NCBI GenBank assembly: GCA_963575745.1
Contig: CAUYUJ010003577.1
Span: forward strand, 1 to 64,000
Direction of reading: 5' to 3'
DNA: 64,000 nt
DNA from: Prorocentrum cordatum
Taxonomy: Eukaryota > Sar > Dinophyceae > Prorocentrales > Prorocentraceae
In this document: one piece after another, positions 17,501-25,059 of the stretch
How positions within the stretch are numbered: the first letter of the stretch is position 1
Layout: the number at the start of each line of letters is the position of its first letter
Translations under genes and position numbers: made by a program
Notes under the pieces: model-generated
What the model was told of the DNA's origin: nothing
The model's input: the letters and a program-made list of their open reading frames with translations, nothing else
Databases searched by the model: none

Positions 17501-20500
17501 TCGCTCAGCGGGTGACCCAGCAGCCGCTCCTCCTTCACTACCCCTCGGAGTGCCAAAGGGAGTGGTTGCTTGGAGTGCTGCCGCGAGTGCTGGATTTCCG
17601 CGAATCGCCTGGAGTCTTTGCCACAAGCTGTTCTCGCTCGTTTCAGACGGCGGAGTCCGGAACGGCGAGCCACCATCGGAGCCGCCCATAGGGACAAACC
17701 TCGCACCTCCAGCCTGCTGCGGAGGGCGTTGTGGCTGTGGTCCTAGGGCGCCTGGTGGCCCCGCAGGAGTGCGCAGGTTCCTCTGCTGTGCGTCTTGGAT
17801 ACCTGCATGCACCGCCCACGGGTCAGCACGGCATAGCTGATCGGTCAGTCCAGAAACGTCGGCTGGTGACAGGTAGCTGTTGAGGGCCTGGACCCATGTC
17901 TGCTGGTCCGGCCTCCAAGGAGATGCTACTGCGGCTACTGGCGTGACCACTTGCTGCCATGAACCATCCGAGGTGTCTGCCGCGGGTGTCCCCGCTCCTG
18001 CGGGTGGCCCCGCCTCAGGCATGACCTCGTCTTCCTGGGCATTTATCATGAGGACTGTCTGTGTGAGGTACGGTCGTGGAGCAACATCTTGCTCGGTCAT
18101 GGTCAGGTTGAATGGGCGACCGCCCGTCTTAGTCCAGCCCTTTAGGTACATGGCGTGATCTTCCATCACACCCAAAGTTCTGTCACACATTTTAAGTGGC
18201 AAGTAGTCCTCGGAGCAAATCCTGTCCGCGGGTTGGCCCCGCTTCCGCGATTTGTCATAAGCCAGCGGATTGCTCCAGGCTTCACCGACCCGATATTTTG
18301 CAATGCTCACAATCTGAAGGATATGATCGGGCGGTATGCGGCCATTGTGGCCCCGTGTCATGACGATGTCATTCGCTGACCTCCATAAAGAAAAACCGCT
18401 GGACAACATCTTGCTGATGCTGCAGAAGATGAGCACCTCAGAGTCAGGACGGATGCCCGACTGAATCCTCGGGTCACCCGGGAGGTAGGGGCAGCCGTGA
18501 ACGAACTGGCGCCCCCCCTGCCCTTTAGGGTTGTCCTGTGCGAGGCATGAAAGGCCATTATCAAGGATGCCCTTAACATGCTCCCACTGTGTCCCGTGGA
18601 TAAAGTATACTGGGTCATCTGGTTCCTTCATCCATGTCGTGATGGGCTTATAGAGCGACTCTGGGCAGTGGATGCCTGGGCTGCTATGGCCGCTCGTGGC
18701 TCTGATGAAGTATTGTGGCCTGCGTGCCGTTGGTCGGAATCTGGGAGGTAGCTTCATGCTGTCCTCGACGCATTTGATCTGGAGCCTGCCCTTCTGCATG
18801 CCATGGTTGTCGATCATCTCGCAGCAGTTCAGCAACACCCAATACACGTATGAACAGTGAGGGTTGCCCTTGATCAGCACATCGTGCATGTCCCGGTAGC
18901 CTTTCCACTGATCGTGTTCAGTCCAGTTTGTCAGCAAGTCGTCAACAACAACCCAGCCATCGTATGGATCGAAAGTGTCAATCTTTTCGAAGTGTCGGCT
19001 GAATCCATCTTTCCAATACGGACTATGGCGTAGGGCTGTAGAGAACCATATTGACACCTTGGCCATTTGCCATTCGCGCGGCAGAGTCGGATCTGCGTTA
19101 AACTTCTCCATGACCTTCATGAGCTCTGCCTTAGGCTGCGCGACGCGCAATGGCGGCCTGTCCCGCAACATATTGCCCACGACTTGTTGTTCACGTTCCC
19201 CTTCGTTACGGCACTCGAAGTTACGACGGTCGGGGCAATTGATGACCTCGCATCGATCTGCATCATCTCGAGTGACTCGTGGGTTTATGGTGCGTCTCGG
19301 GCCTTTGTCTTCAATGCCTTGCCAATATTCAATGGCCCCCACAGGGATGTTCGTGAGAACAGACGACGCTGGCTGCCGACGCGCGGGCGGCCCCGCTGCT
19401 GCAGCTGGCGCCGCTTTAGCGGGTGGCCCCGCAGAGCCTGCGGCTGCCGAGGCAGCTCCAGCGGATGGCCCCGCACCAGGGTGCGGGTGACCTTGGTCAG
19501 CCCGCGCATCGTCGGCTAGTTTCTGTCGGTCGTCAAATTCTTTGAGGGCTCTGAAGCGTTCTTCCCTTGAGAGAGTGCCTTCTGCGGGTGTCCCCGCTGC
19601 TGCAGCTGGCGCCGCTTTAGCGGGTGGCCCCGCAGAGCCCTTGTCCTCCTTACCTTTGGCGACTGCTTCTGCCCGCACCGACCTCATCCCAGCCTCGGGC
19701 TTCGGTTGCGCTTTCATTCGTGCCGAGCCTGGTCGTGGTGCAAGGCGCGGCTGATGCAGAGTTGGAGTCCAGTCACCTCGGAAGGCTGCCTTAGGCTGGT
19801 CGCGAACTTCGTCCTTGACATCGCCTTGGGCAGCCGGTGGCATCGGGGCTGATGGTCCAGCAAAAGCCTTCCTCCTCTCCGTCACGGACGGGCCGGTTGG
19901 CTCTCCCTGCTCAGGGTCGTCCTTCTTGGCGATCCCTCTGGCCTTCGCACGCCCCTGTGCACCTTCGGGGCTCTTGGACGGGTACCTCTTCGCAGGAGAA
20001 GGTGGAGACGAGGAGTCGGCTTCAGGTCCTGGAGGTGGTTCGTTGCCCTCGTCTGGTTGTGGACCAGGAGGGTCTTTAGGAGGGCCTTCTGGCTGGCCGT
20101 GATCATGAATGATCTGCCTCATCTGGTCGATGTTGGCAGTACCTTTTATGGCCAGCTTGTATTTGCCATTTTCGTGGCGGTAAAGTACCCTCGTGCAAAA
20201 CCACTTCTGTGCCGAGGAGCTGTAGTACCAGCAGGCGCATCCATCGGGGAATGGATTCTCTGAGCCGTCTTCCGCCGCCCATTCTTCATTCAGTTCGGTC
20301 TGGTCAGTGCCGGCGGCGGATCCGGCAGCAGATGCAACGGCCATCCACTCTTCGTCCGCGGACCCAGCGGCTGGCGCCGCGTCTGCGGGTGACCCCGCTT
20401 CTCCGCTGGATTCTGCGGGTGACCCCGCCTCTTTATGGAATCGGCGGTTCCATTCTTTGAGGCGATGGTCTTTGGGAAGCTGTTCCAAATTTTCCCTGAC

Positions 20501-23500
20501 AGCGTCAGCAACCTCCTCGGTCATAGGGACGCGATCGGCTTCAGTGATGCGCTTTCCTCCCCCAGGGACCTTCTTGTTAGGATCGTGGACGGCGCCAGCG
20601 TCATCTCCATGAGACCAGTTCCAGGGGGTCTCACCGTGATGAGGGCTCCTGGAGGGGCGGTCCATTGGACAGCCGCGCATGTGACCTTTGAAAGGCTCGC
20701 ATTGACAGACTTGTTTCCTGTATGTCTTGCGATCGTTGATGATCTCCTGTTTCTTAGCCCTTCGGTCCCAAGCCTCTGGCGTTTTAGTCTTGCCACCTTT
20801 GGTACGTATTATCATGCCAGATTCGTCCCGTTTGCAGTGCTCCTTGGACCACCAGTGGCGGATCACGTCCATCGAGTAGCCGGGGTACCAATTGATGTAC
20901 CACTCCGGCACGTACTGAGCGGATACACCTACGGAGTGCTCCGTGCTGTACAGGTAGCCAGATGCATCATGTGTAGGGCGTCGTGGAGCTGAACGGCTCC
21001 TCCTGCGGGTTGGCCCCGCTGACGCACTGCCACGTTCCATGGGCCTTTCATCTTCATGACGGTGCTCTGGGTCTCGGGGTGGCGATGGTCGTCTGTTCTT
21101 CTTTGCATGGCGCCTGTCCTCCGAGTCCTCTGAGCTGTCCTGGACCATGAACACGTGCTGATGCGGGCTTTGAAAGTACCCGATGTCGGTTAGCTGCTCC
21201 ATCGCGAGGTCGTTGAGGTCCATCTGGTCGCAGCCCTGCATGAATGCGTCCATAGACCAAGCGGGTGGCCCCGCTGCTGCAGCTGGCGCCGCTTCGGCGG
21301 GTGACCCCGCTAGGGCCTGGAGTGCAGTCAGCATCTGAGGTGCCGACATATCAGGATCCAGGTATGGACGCAGCCTTGCGGCTCCTGGGCGCGACAGCAG
21401 GTCGTTCATGGTTATCTGCTGATATGCTGGCGCACTCAGGAGCTGGATCGCTTCTGCGACCTGCTCTTGGAGCCTGACCTTATAGTCCTCTTCGGCCTCT
21501 TCAGAGTCAGAATAGTCTGCGGGATGGCCCCGCATTTCGTCATTAGCGTCTCCCGCTTCCGAGCCGGCTCGCGAAAGATCAGGCAGCAACGGCATGCCAA
21601 TCACCTGCGGTGCCAGCGCGGCGGCGAGTTCCTCCTCGGTCGCCGGGACGGTCTCAGCTTCGGAGATCTCGTCGTCGGCGGGTGGCCCCGCTGGAAGACC
21701 GAACCAGGCATTGAACGCGACCTCGTCGACTTCGTCCCAGCCGTGGAACTCGTCGAAGAGGGTCACCGCGTACTCTTCCAGGGCTACGGTCACATCAGCG
21801 TAGCGGGCCATCACGTAGTACGTGGAGGAGCCCGCGGCGGGAGCCGCTTCTGGATTGACGTAAAACTCGTAGTCAATATAGTCTATGTCATCCATGAAAG
21901 AGTTTCGAGCCAAATGTACGGATCCCTTTCCTTTCCCCTTCGGGCAATGATCGCGCAAATGCTCTGTACTACCGCATGTATGACACTTCATAGTGTTGCC
22001 AGAAGCGTCCCTAGGGTTGCCCCTCCGCCCTTTTCCCTTACCAGAGGTCCGCCTGTGACCCCGACCTTTGCCTCCGATAAGAACTTCTTCAAAAACTATA
22101 TCAGTTAAGGACGTGAGGAAAGCAGTGATACCCCTACCATGCATACGGCGTCTGCGACCCCCTTTGCCACGACCCTTTCCATAACGTTTGAAATGTCGGC
22201 GTACTGCACGTCTCACTTTTCTGACCGGTTTCTTCATAAAGCGCCTCCAACGGCGTTTTGATTTGCGATAAGCCATAAAAGCGGCTTCCGCTCTTTGTTG
22301 TTCAGAAAGGTGAGTGTCATCAGCTGGATAGTCATTACCAGCAGAGACTATGCCATTGTGATCACCGTCAGATGAGGTATCTGTGTCAGTGCCAGATTCA
22401 AACGGAGAGGGTGGCTGAGACCCTTGAGCGGATGACTCCGCTTGGCCCCAGAGGGTTGTGCCCGAGGGCGGGCTTGCAGTGTAGGCGGCGCCCGGCGTGT
22501 AGTTCGACCAGGCGTTCGCCTCCGCTGCCTCTGCCGATGCCTGGCTGGTCTGCCCTAAGAGGGCAGTGGCCTCGTTGGGCATATCGGCTGGGTCAGCCCA
22601 GGGACTTGGTTCGCCAGGACCAGCGGGTGACCCCGCAGTCGTGGCGTAGACACCTGCATGTGCGTGGTGCCCTGTGAAGATACCCGCAATGTTGCCAGGA
22701 GAACGCTCGGCAACATGCCCGTAGTTCCTCATCCTGGTCAGCAGCCTATCATAGTCTGCTTGTGTTCTGGGCATCTGATGATTAAAGGGCTCCAGCAGGT
22801 GTTGGGCTCGTGACGCGCCAACGCCTAACGCTCTGAAAAGGATCAGCGTTAGGATCTGAAAGTTGGGGATGACAAATCCAACAGAGTTAGCCTCGTCACG
22901 GGCCATTTCGAATCGAGCTAACACTGAGTCGATTCGCTCGCCCCTTTCGACGCGGAAGTCGATAAGGGCAGTGCCAGAGTTGAGCTGGCGCTCATCTTCC
23001 AGATTTTCAAATTTGGCGCTCAGTAGGTACAGTATGTAAGTAACTGCATCCGTTGGCTGTCCGTTGACAGTTACACCATAATTGATGATCTGGGAGGGGA
23101 CCTGCATGGCGATACGACGAGCAAGGCCTTGAAGACCACGTTGTAGTGCTGCAGCTTGCTGAGGTGGCGTCATATTGCCGCTCGCCACGTTTATCCATGC
23201 ATGTACTTCGCGAACGTACTCGCGAAAGGGCGTAGTACCGGCTGGGTCCCATGAAGGGCCGGTAGTACGCGTGTCGTCCATCCCCTGCCGCATGTAGCCC
23301 ACAGCACATCCCATTATCACCCATAGAATGCCGAAGATAGTTATCTTAATCCAGTGCATGTGCATCTCGGCTTCGGTGATTGGTTTAGGCTGTGGTTTGT
23401 CAGGCTCGGGCGTAGTAGCCGTAAGGCGCCTGACCGGCACGGGATGCAGGTGGCCCCGCTGCGGGTAGCCCCGCAGAGTGACCACGTTCTCGATCGAGTT

Positions 23501-23923
23501 GCCGATTGGCATCTGGTGGAAGTCGGGAGTGAAGTAGCGCAGTGAAGTAGGAGAGAGCGTCTCGAGCTCGCGGGTCGCCCCGCTAGCTCGATCGCGGACT
23601 GGCTCCGCTCCTCGCAGAGCCGGCGCAACATGGTATTCCACCGTAGTAGTAGTCCACCAAGTTGTGCCGTGGATTATGGGTATTAGAGCGAGAGCCAGCC
23701 ACACGAGAGTGTAGCCAGCTCCGCTACCAAGTCGAAAACGCACTGGTAAGCCAAGATATATGTTCCGCCTTAGGCGCTCCCATATCCCAGGCTTTGTCTC
23801 ATATCGCATGAGCAAGAGAGCAAGATGAAGCATGGGATCTGGAGTAAAGGATAGAAGGGGCATCGTCAATAGAAAGGTCTTTTCCGATCTCAGATGCAAG
23901 TAGTGCGCCTCAGTGAGGCACAA
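14588..23923 (-). CDS. Giant Gag-Tpt1-RING-protease polyprotein (3111 aa)
   Basis: Translation could start inside the 5' LTR (23923), passing through the primer-binding site; later Mets are possible. Domains by residue: two hydrophobic helices (71-90, 191-211); Gag-like helical region (about 290-420); basic tract; CCHC knuckle CHTCGSTEHLRDHC (647-660); SH3/Tudor-like CACWYYSSSAQKWFCTRVLY; Tpt1/KptA domain (about 1605-1878); Gln-rich helix; RING-H2 (about 2420-2471); retropepsin with LDIGSNVNIIG (Asp about 2751). SGHPAIPCG follows, a motif I associate with dinoflagellate copia proteins. Linkers carry dozens of AG-x-PA repeats encoded by small hairpins. It ends in a single UGA, after which the frame continues. 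The protein would package RNA, process the polyprotein and, unusually, could modify RNA ends and ubiquitinate targets. Confidence 0.85.
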   Translation of the reverse strand: MCLTEAHYLHLRSEKTFLLTMPLLSFTPDPMLHLALLLMRYETKPGIWERLRRNIYLGLPVRFRLGSGAGYTLVWLALALIPIIHGTTWWTTTTVEYHVAPALRGAEPVRDRASGATRELETLSPTSLRYFTPDFHQMPIGNSIENVVTLRGYPQRGHLHPVPVRRLTATTPEPDKPQPKPITEAEMHMHWIKITIFGILWVIMGCAVGYMRQGMDDTRTTGPSWDPAGTTPFREYVREVHAWINVASGNMTPPQQAAALQRGLQGLARRIAMQVPSQIINYGVTVNGQPTDAVTYILYLLSAKFENLEDERQLNSGTALIDFRVERGERIDSVLARFEMARDEANSVGFVIPNFQILTLILFRALGVGASRAQHLLEPFNHQMPRTQADYDRLLTRMRNYGHVAERSPGNIAGIFTGHHAHAGVYATTAGSPAGPGEPSPWADPADMPNEATALLGQTSQASAEAAEANAWSNYTPGAAYTASPPSGTTLWGQAESSAQGSQPPSPFESGTDTDTSSDGDHNGIVSAGNDYPADDTHLSEQQRAEAAFMAYRKSKRRWRRFMKKPVRKVRRAVRRHFKRYGKGRGKGGRRRRMHGRGITAFLTSLTDIVFEEVLIGGKGRGHRRTSGKGKGRRGNPRDASGNTMKCHTCGSTEHLRDHCPKGKGKGSVHLARNSFMDDIDYIDYEFYVNPEAAPAAGSSTYYVMARYADVTVALEEYAVTLFDEFHGWDEVDEVAFNAWFGLPAGPPADDEISEAETVPATEEELAAALAPQVIGMPLLPDLSRAGSEAGDANDEMRGHPADYSDSEEAEEDYKVRLQEQVAEAIQLLSAPAYQQITMNDLLSRPGAARLRPYLDPDMSAPQMLTALQALAGSPAEAAPAAAAGPPAWSMDAFMQGCDQMDLNDLAMEQLTDIGYFQSPHQHVFMVQDSSEDSEDRRHAKKNRRPSPPRDPEHRHEDERPMERGSASAGPTRRRSRSAPRRPTHDASGYLYSTEHSVGVSAQYVPEWYINWYPGYSMDVIRHWWSKEHCKRDESGMIIRTKGGKTKTPEAWDRRAKKQEIINDRKTYRKQVCQCEPFKGHMRGCPMDRPSRSPHHGETPWNWSHGDDAGAVHDPNKKVPGGGKRITEADRVPMTEEVADAVRENLEQLPKDHRLKEWNRRFHKEAGSPAESSGEAGSPADAAPAAGSADEEWMAVASAAGSAAGTDQTELNEEWAAEDGSENPFPDGCACWYYSSSAQKWFCTRVLYRHENGKYKLAIKGTANIDQMRQIIHDHGQPEGPPKDPPGPQPDEGNEPPPGPEADSSSPPSPAKRYPSKSPEGAQGRAKARGIAKKDDPEQGEPTGPSVTERRKAFAGPSAPMPPAAQGDVKDEVRDQPKAAFRGDWTPTLHQPRLAPRPGSARMKAQPKPEAGMRSVRAEAVAKGKEDKGSAGPPAKAAPAAAAGTPAEGTLSREERFRALKEFDDRQKLADDARADQGHPHPGAGPSAGAASAAAGSAGPPAKAAPAAAAGPPARRQPASSVLTNIPVGAIEYWQGIEDKGPRRTINPRVTRDDADRCEVINCPDRRNFECRNEGEREQQVVGNMLRDRPPLRVAQPKAELMKVMEKFNADPTLPREWQMAKVSIWFSTALRHSPYWKDGFSRHFEKIDTFDPYDGWVVVDDLLTNWTEHDQWKGYRDMHDVLIKGNPHCSYVYWVLLNCCEMIDNHGMQKGRLQIKCVEDSMKLPPRFRPTARRPQYFIRATSGHSSPGIHCPESLYKPITTWMKEPDDPVYFIHGTQWEHVKGILDNGLSCLAQDNPKGQGGRQFVHGCPYLPGDPRIQSGIRPDSEVLIFCSISKMLSSGFSLWRSANDIVMTRGHNGRIPPDHILQIVSIAKYRVGEAWSNPLAYDKSRKRGQPADRICSEDYLPLKMCDRTLGVMEDHAMYLKGWTKTGGRPFNLTMTEQDVAPRPYLTQTVLMINAQEDEVMPEAGPPAGAGTPAADTSDGSWQQVVTPVAAVASPWRPDQQTWVQALNSYLSPADVSGLTDQLCRADPWAVHAGIQDAQQRNLRTPAGPPGALGPQPQRPPQQAGGARFVPMGGSDGGSPFRTPPSETSENSLWQRLQAIRGNPALAAALQATTPFGTPRGSEGGAAAGSPAERTPAEPPAQAGPPADGQQGSDYERRAANLRAQAIFLQQQAERVPSLLRNRNIDVTNHGDFRPLWSWTSEDAPNADPTDPYRQVFIPGIASHPIYGWDNHGPAEAPAMDAPMYPEYYAQMNNTPMIAGPPANEYTRNLANEMFRLQFTRAVDAQSMPHYAYMPTPTDPETIVQPAGLAVPAAMGSMPDYIRDVHNTQQAILASRQQARDNTRLRQQRAIQRRIEREAQAGTPAEAGPPAERPDRRPPPTPYREGETTFERQARTRPDLPAPVISDYNFTQCPICMDNYEMGTTVWRLACGHFFHDICWDRVAQQHVRNQRPGAPNEAPCAVCRGPGIVIAHFPYAGQRDAESDQARQQERYVADAREMRRLREAVEALEARAARSAEPSARAPAAQAYPWPAPEQGIQMPILPTLRAQEPPAAGPPAEAAPAAQAGPPANGPPNPGFLRNMEANIRRSGRSGGGIRRPTGSTRTSRVASPVSARSRASAESAEAAQFHSTFMIDTEGLTYARDDTDTLPPGGEWMSTLSANYWVLQQEPITVGERRQCEQMWCTELTMSQWVLERRLLRGTLGSQITYHTNDHTGVQVALAARNGTFFPDEDGMPCISFMLDIGSNVNIIGSNTARTFQEIMARFNYRPAICTLSKTLCINGVGEGAAICRKMGSFKIGVQYANEASPRIEEYASNIAEGSGANLPAIWGLGAMEARDTIIVLKPGYQKVIFPSGDYTLKLGRGAKVLKAKKTPSGHPAIPCGLYDGAKSHTVTNTFTIRSSRDGYTETENEEDPASAGPPADATAGPPATGQSATFTTDTYIVEPYIDKQLLEDTTRLIVNRTLNSWWEGRQGPEGTWHPPPENAKAALKSKIFWAVQVAVSKWTPEDPAGPPASPPPPLSYTGGGSSDSAGPTRLLSSYTQRGERAEIVGHATDRTEYFDISENNPPSLSASVATPATPAEPSANSTPPSQAATWSHDRR
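16511..16665 (-). other. RING-H2 finger inside the polyprotein
   Basis: Residues about 2420-2471 show CPIC, then CGHFFHDIC, then CAVC: eight zinc ligands in C3-H2-C3 order with normal spacing. RING-H2 domains recruit E2 enzymes and give ubiquitin-ligase activity. It lies between the Tpt1-like domain and the protease, next to a Gln/Arg-rich helical region (ASRQQARDNTRLRQQRAIQ) that could bind a partner. Confidence 0.88.
18290..19110 (-). other. Tpt1/KptA-like RNA 2'-phosphotransferase domain inside the polyprotein
   Basis: Tpt1/KptA enzymes remove the 2'-phosphate left at tRNA splice junctions, transferring it to NAD+; some also ADP-ribosylate nucleic-acid ends. All landmarks appear in order: FSTALRHSPYW (the L-R-H catalytic Arg-His, 19025-19030), GWVVVDDLL, KGRLQIK, FIRATSGHSSPG (Arg at 18701-18703), YFIHGTQWEHVKGILDNGL, IQSGIRPDSEVLIF (Arg at 18449-18451), and NDIVMTRGHNGRIPPDHIL. 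The Arg-His-Arg-Arg set that defines the active site is therefore intact. Length (about 270 residues) is slightly more than a free-standing Tpt1, with insertions between the wing and the catalytic lobe. It lies in frame between Gag/CCHC and RING. Confidence 0.85.
21944..21985 (-). other. CCHC zinc knuckle
   Basis: CHTCGSTEHLRDHC fits C-x2-C-x4-H-x4-C exactly, the nucleocapsid motif that binds element RNA. It follows a strongly basic stretch (GRGKGGRRRRMHGRG) and precedes KGKGKGSVHLARNS. Confidence 0.93.
23719..23729 (-). other. Primer-binding site complementary to initiator-Met tRNA 3' end
   Basis: TGGTAGCGGAG begins directly after the 5' LTR. It is complementary to CTCCGCTACCA, the form expected for a eukaryotic initiator tRNA 3' end (acceptor stem beginning AGCGGAG). 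Ty1/copia elements characteristically prime from initiator Met tRNA. Confidence 0.75.
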
Positions 23924-24013
23924 TCACATGTTCGGCCGGGCCCGGCTTGAGCCAGGCACGGCAGCGGTGCATGCTCGATATACATCTCGCCTTTAACCCT
24001 CTCCGTTCAAAGT
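23730..24013 (-). repeat. 5' LTR
   Basis: Partner of 7605-7888 with a single difference. It contains the upstream-most ATG of the polyprotein frame (23923), so the first 65 codons of the giant ORF lie in the LTR and the frame crosses the primer-binding site. Whether translation really begins there depends on the unknown transcription start. Confidence 0.93.
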
Positions 24014-24475
24014 CCTCCTCCTCCTCCTCCTCCTCCTCCTCCTCCTGCTCCTCCTCCTCATCCTCCTCCTCCTCCGCTTCCTCCTCCTCCTCCTGCTCCT
24101 CCTCCTGCTCCTCCTCCTCCTCCTCCTCTTCCTCCTCCTCCTCCTTCTCCTCGTGCGAGGGGGACCGAAGAGGGAACAGCTCAGGGGGGGGCACCTCGAC
24201 CTGGCATCGGCGATACACCGCCGATGGAGCGGCGGCAGGCCCCCGACGGCGAAGCCGCGCGCTCCTGCGCGGCGTGGGGCTGTCGGGCCCCTTAACGGCG
24301 ACGAGGAGGGGGAGGAGGAGGAGGAGGAGGAGGAGGAGGAGGAGGAGGAGGAGGAGGAGGAGGAGGAGGAGGAGGGGGAGGAGGAGGAGGAGGAGGAGGA
24401 GGAGGGAGGAGGAGGGAGGAGGAGGAGGGAGGAGGGAGGAGGAGGAGGGAGGAGGAGGAGGAGGAGGGTCAATGC
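24014..24475. repeat. (CCT)n and (AGG)n tracts in inverted arrangement
   Basis: A pyrimidine tract (24014-24152) and a purine tract (about 24307-24470) on the same strand flank about 150 bp of mixed sequence. They can pair as a long imperfect hairpin or form triplex DNA. No gene is supported; the poly-Ser and poly-Glu frames are triplet artefacts. Confidence 0.8.
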
Positions 24476-24499
24476 ATCCCCCCCTGAACCTGCTCCCCC

Positions 24500-24800
24500 C
24501 CTAACGGTTCCCTGAAGTTGTGAAGGTGCGGTCAGGAAATCTTGCTTGGCGCGTCGCGGCGGCGGCCTCGGCGACACGATGTGCCTCGCAGGCGGGTAGC
24601 GTGTCACTCCGCTCCGCGGGGCGGGAGGCTGGGAAAAGCGCGGCACGCTGACGCTCGGAAATGGAAACGTGCTGCGCGTCTCGTACCGAACCGTGGTGGG
24701 CCAGAACCAGCGGCGCGAGACTCTAAGCACATGCTCCTGACCGTAGGTCGTCCAATCTGGACGATCGCAGCATGTCGATGCAGCCTTGGTCAGCACCCAG
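24500..24800. repeat. Dispersed repeat, copy 1 (copy 2 at 54290-54640)
   Basis: It shares with 54290-54640, in the same orientation, the blocks GTCGCGGCGGCGGCC, CGGCGACACG, CCGCTCCGCTCCGCGGGG, TGACGCTCGG, GGCCAGAACCAGCGGCG and a GATCGCAG(C/G)ATG tail. Divergence is substantial with indels. The function is unknown. Confidence 0.65.
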
Positions 24801-24826
24801 CTGCAGCTCGTCCCCTGCGGGGCTCT

Positions 24827-24843
24827 CCTGAGCCAAACTGGCT
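24827..24843 (-). other. Spliced-leader-like sequence
   Basis: The minus strand reads AGCCAGTTTGGCTCAGG, matching the dinoflagellate spliced-leader end AGCCATTTTGGCTCAAG at 15 of 17 positions. It lies just beyond the dispersed repeat at 24500-24800, so that repeat could descend from a retroposed, trans-spliced transcript. A chance match is possible. Confidence 0.35.
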
Positions 24844-25059
24844 CCTGCTGATTCCTCGCCTCCCTCCCGCTCCGTCCTCGAATTCCTCGTGCTTCTCCTG
24901 CTCGTCCTCCTGCTCACCCACCACCTCCACCCCCCTCCCTCGTCACGTCGCACCCCCCAGACGTGTCGGCAGGGTGGGCCCGGTGCTTCGCCTGAGATCT
25001 CCTCGCCAGTTGGGATCATGAAGCTTGAAACTTGCTACAGCTTCGCGGATGGAGGGCGA

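Larger units (their letters stand above)
7999..23582. repeat. Interspersed 14-bp hairpin family GCGGG-NNNN-CCCGC (~40 copies in the retrotransposon)
   Basis: Examples: 8032-8045 (loop TTTC), 10001-10014 (TGAC), 10657-10670 (TTTC), 13212-13225 (TTGC), 14853-14866, 15108-15121, 15132-15145, 16191-16204 and 16227-16240 (all TGGC), with more to 23.58 kb. Loops include TGGC, TGAC, TGTC, TTGC, TTTC, TAGC and TCGC. Most read AGPPA, AGSPA, AGTPA, AGQPA or AGKPA on the coding strand, but some lie in other frames (GGETR near 8032, SGATRE near 23570). Stem variants GCGGC/GCCGC (12080-12140) and GCGAG/CTCGC (7999-8012) keep pairing. Confidence 0.88.
7605..24013 (-). mobile_element. 16.4-kb Ty1/copia-type LTR retrotransposon
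   Basis: The element is bounded by 284-bp direct repeats (7605-7888 and 23730-24013) that differ at one base (T7883/C24008), which implies recent insertion. The internal order on the minus strand is primer-binding site, Gag, CCHC, Tpt1/KptA-like, RING-H2, retropepsin, methyltransferase-like, integrase, RT, RNase H. Protease-integrase-RT order and the DINMAFLKG and HVDDI motifs place it in Ty1/copia. At 16.4 kb it is about three times the usual copia length because of accessory domains. Both outer flanks are (CCT)n, so a target duplication cannot be delimited. One in-frame UGA and two frame changes interrupt the coding region: either recoding signals or early decay. LTR ends are not the usual TG...CA. 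Confidence 0.93.

Noticed and set aside
7605-24013. Ty3/gypsy element or retrovirus
   Set aside because: Integrase precedes RT and the DINMAFLKG and HVDDI motifs are copia-type; no envelope gene is present.
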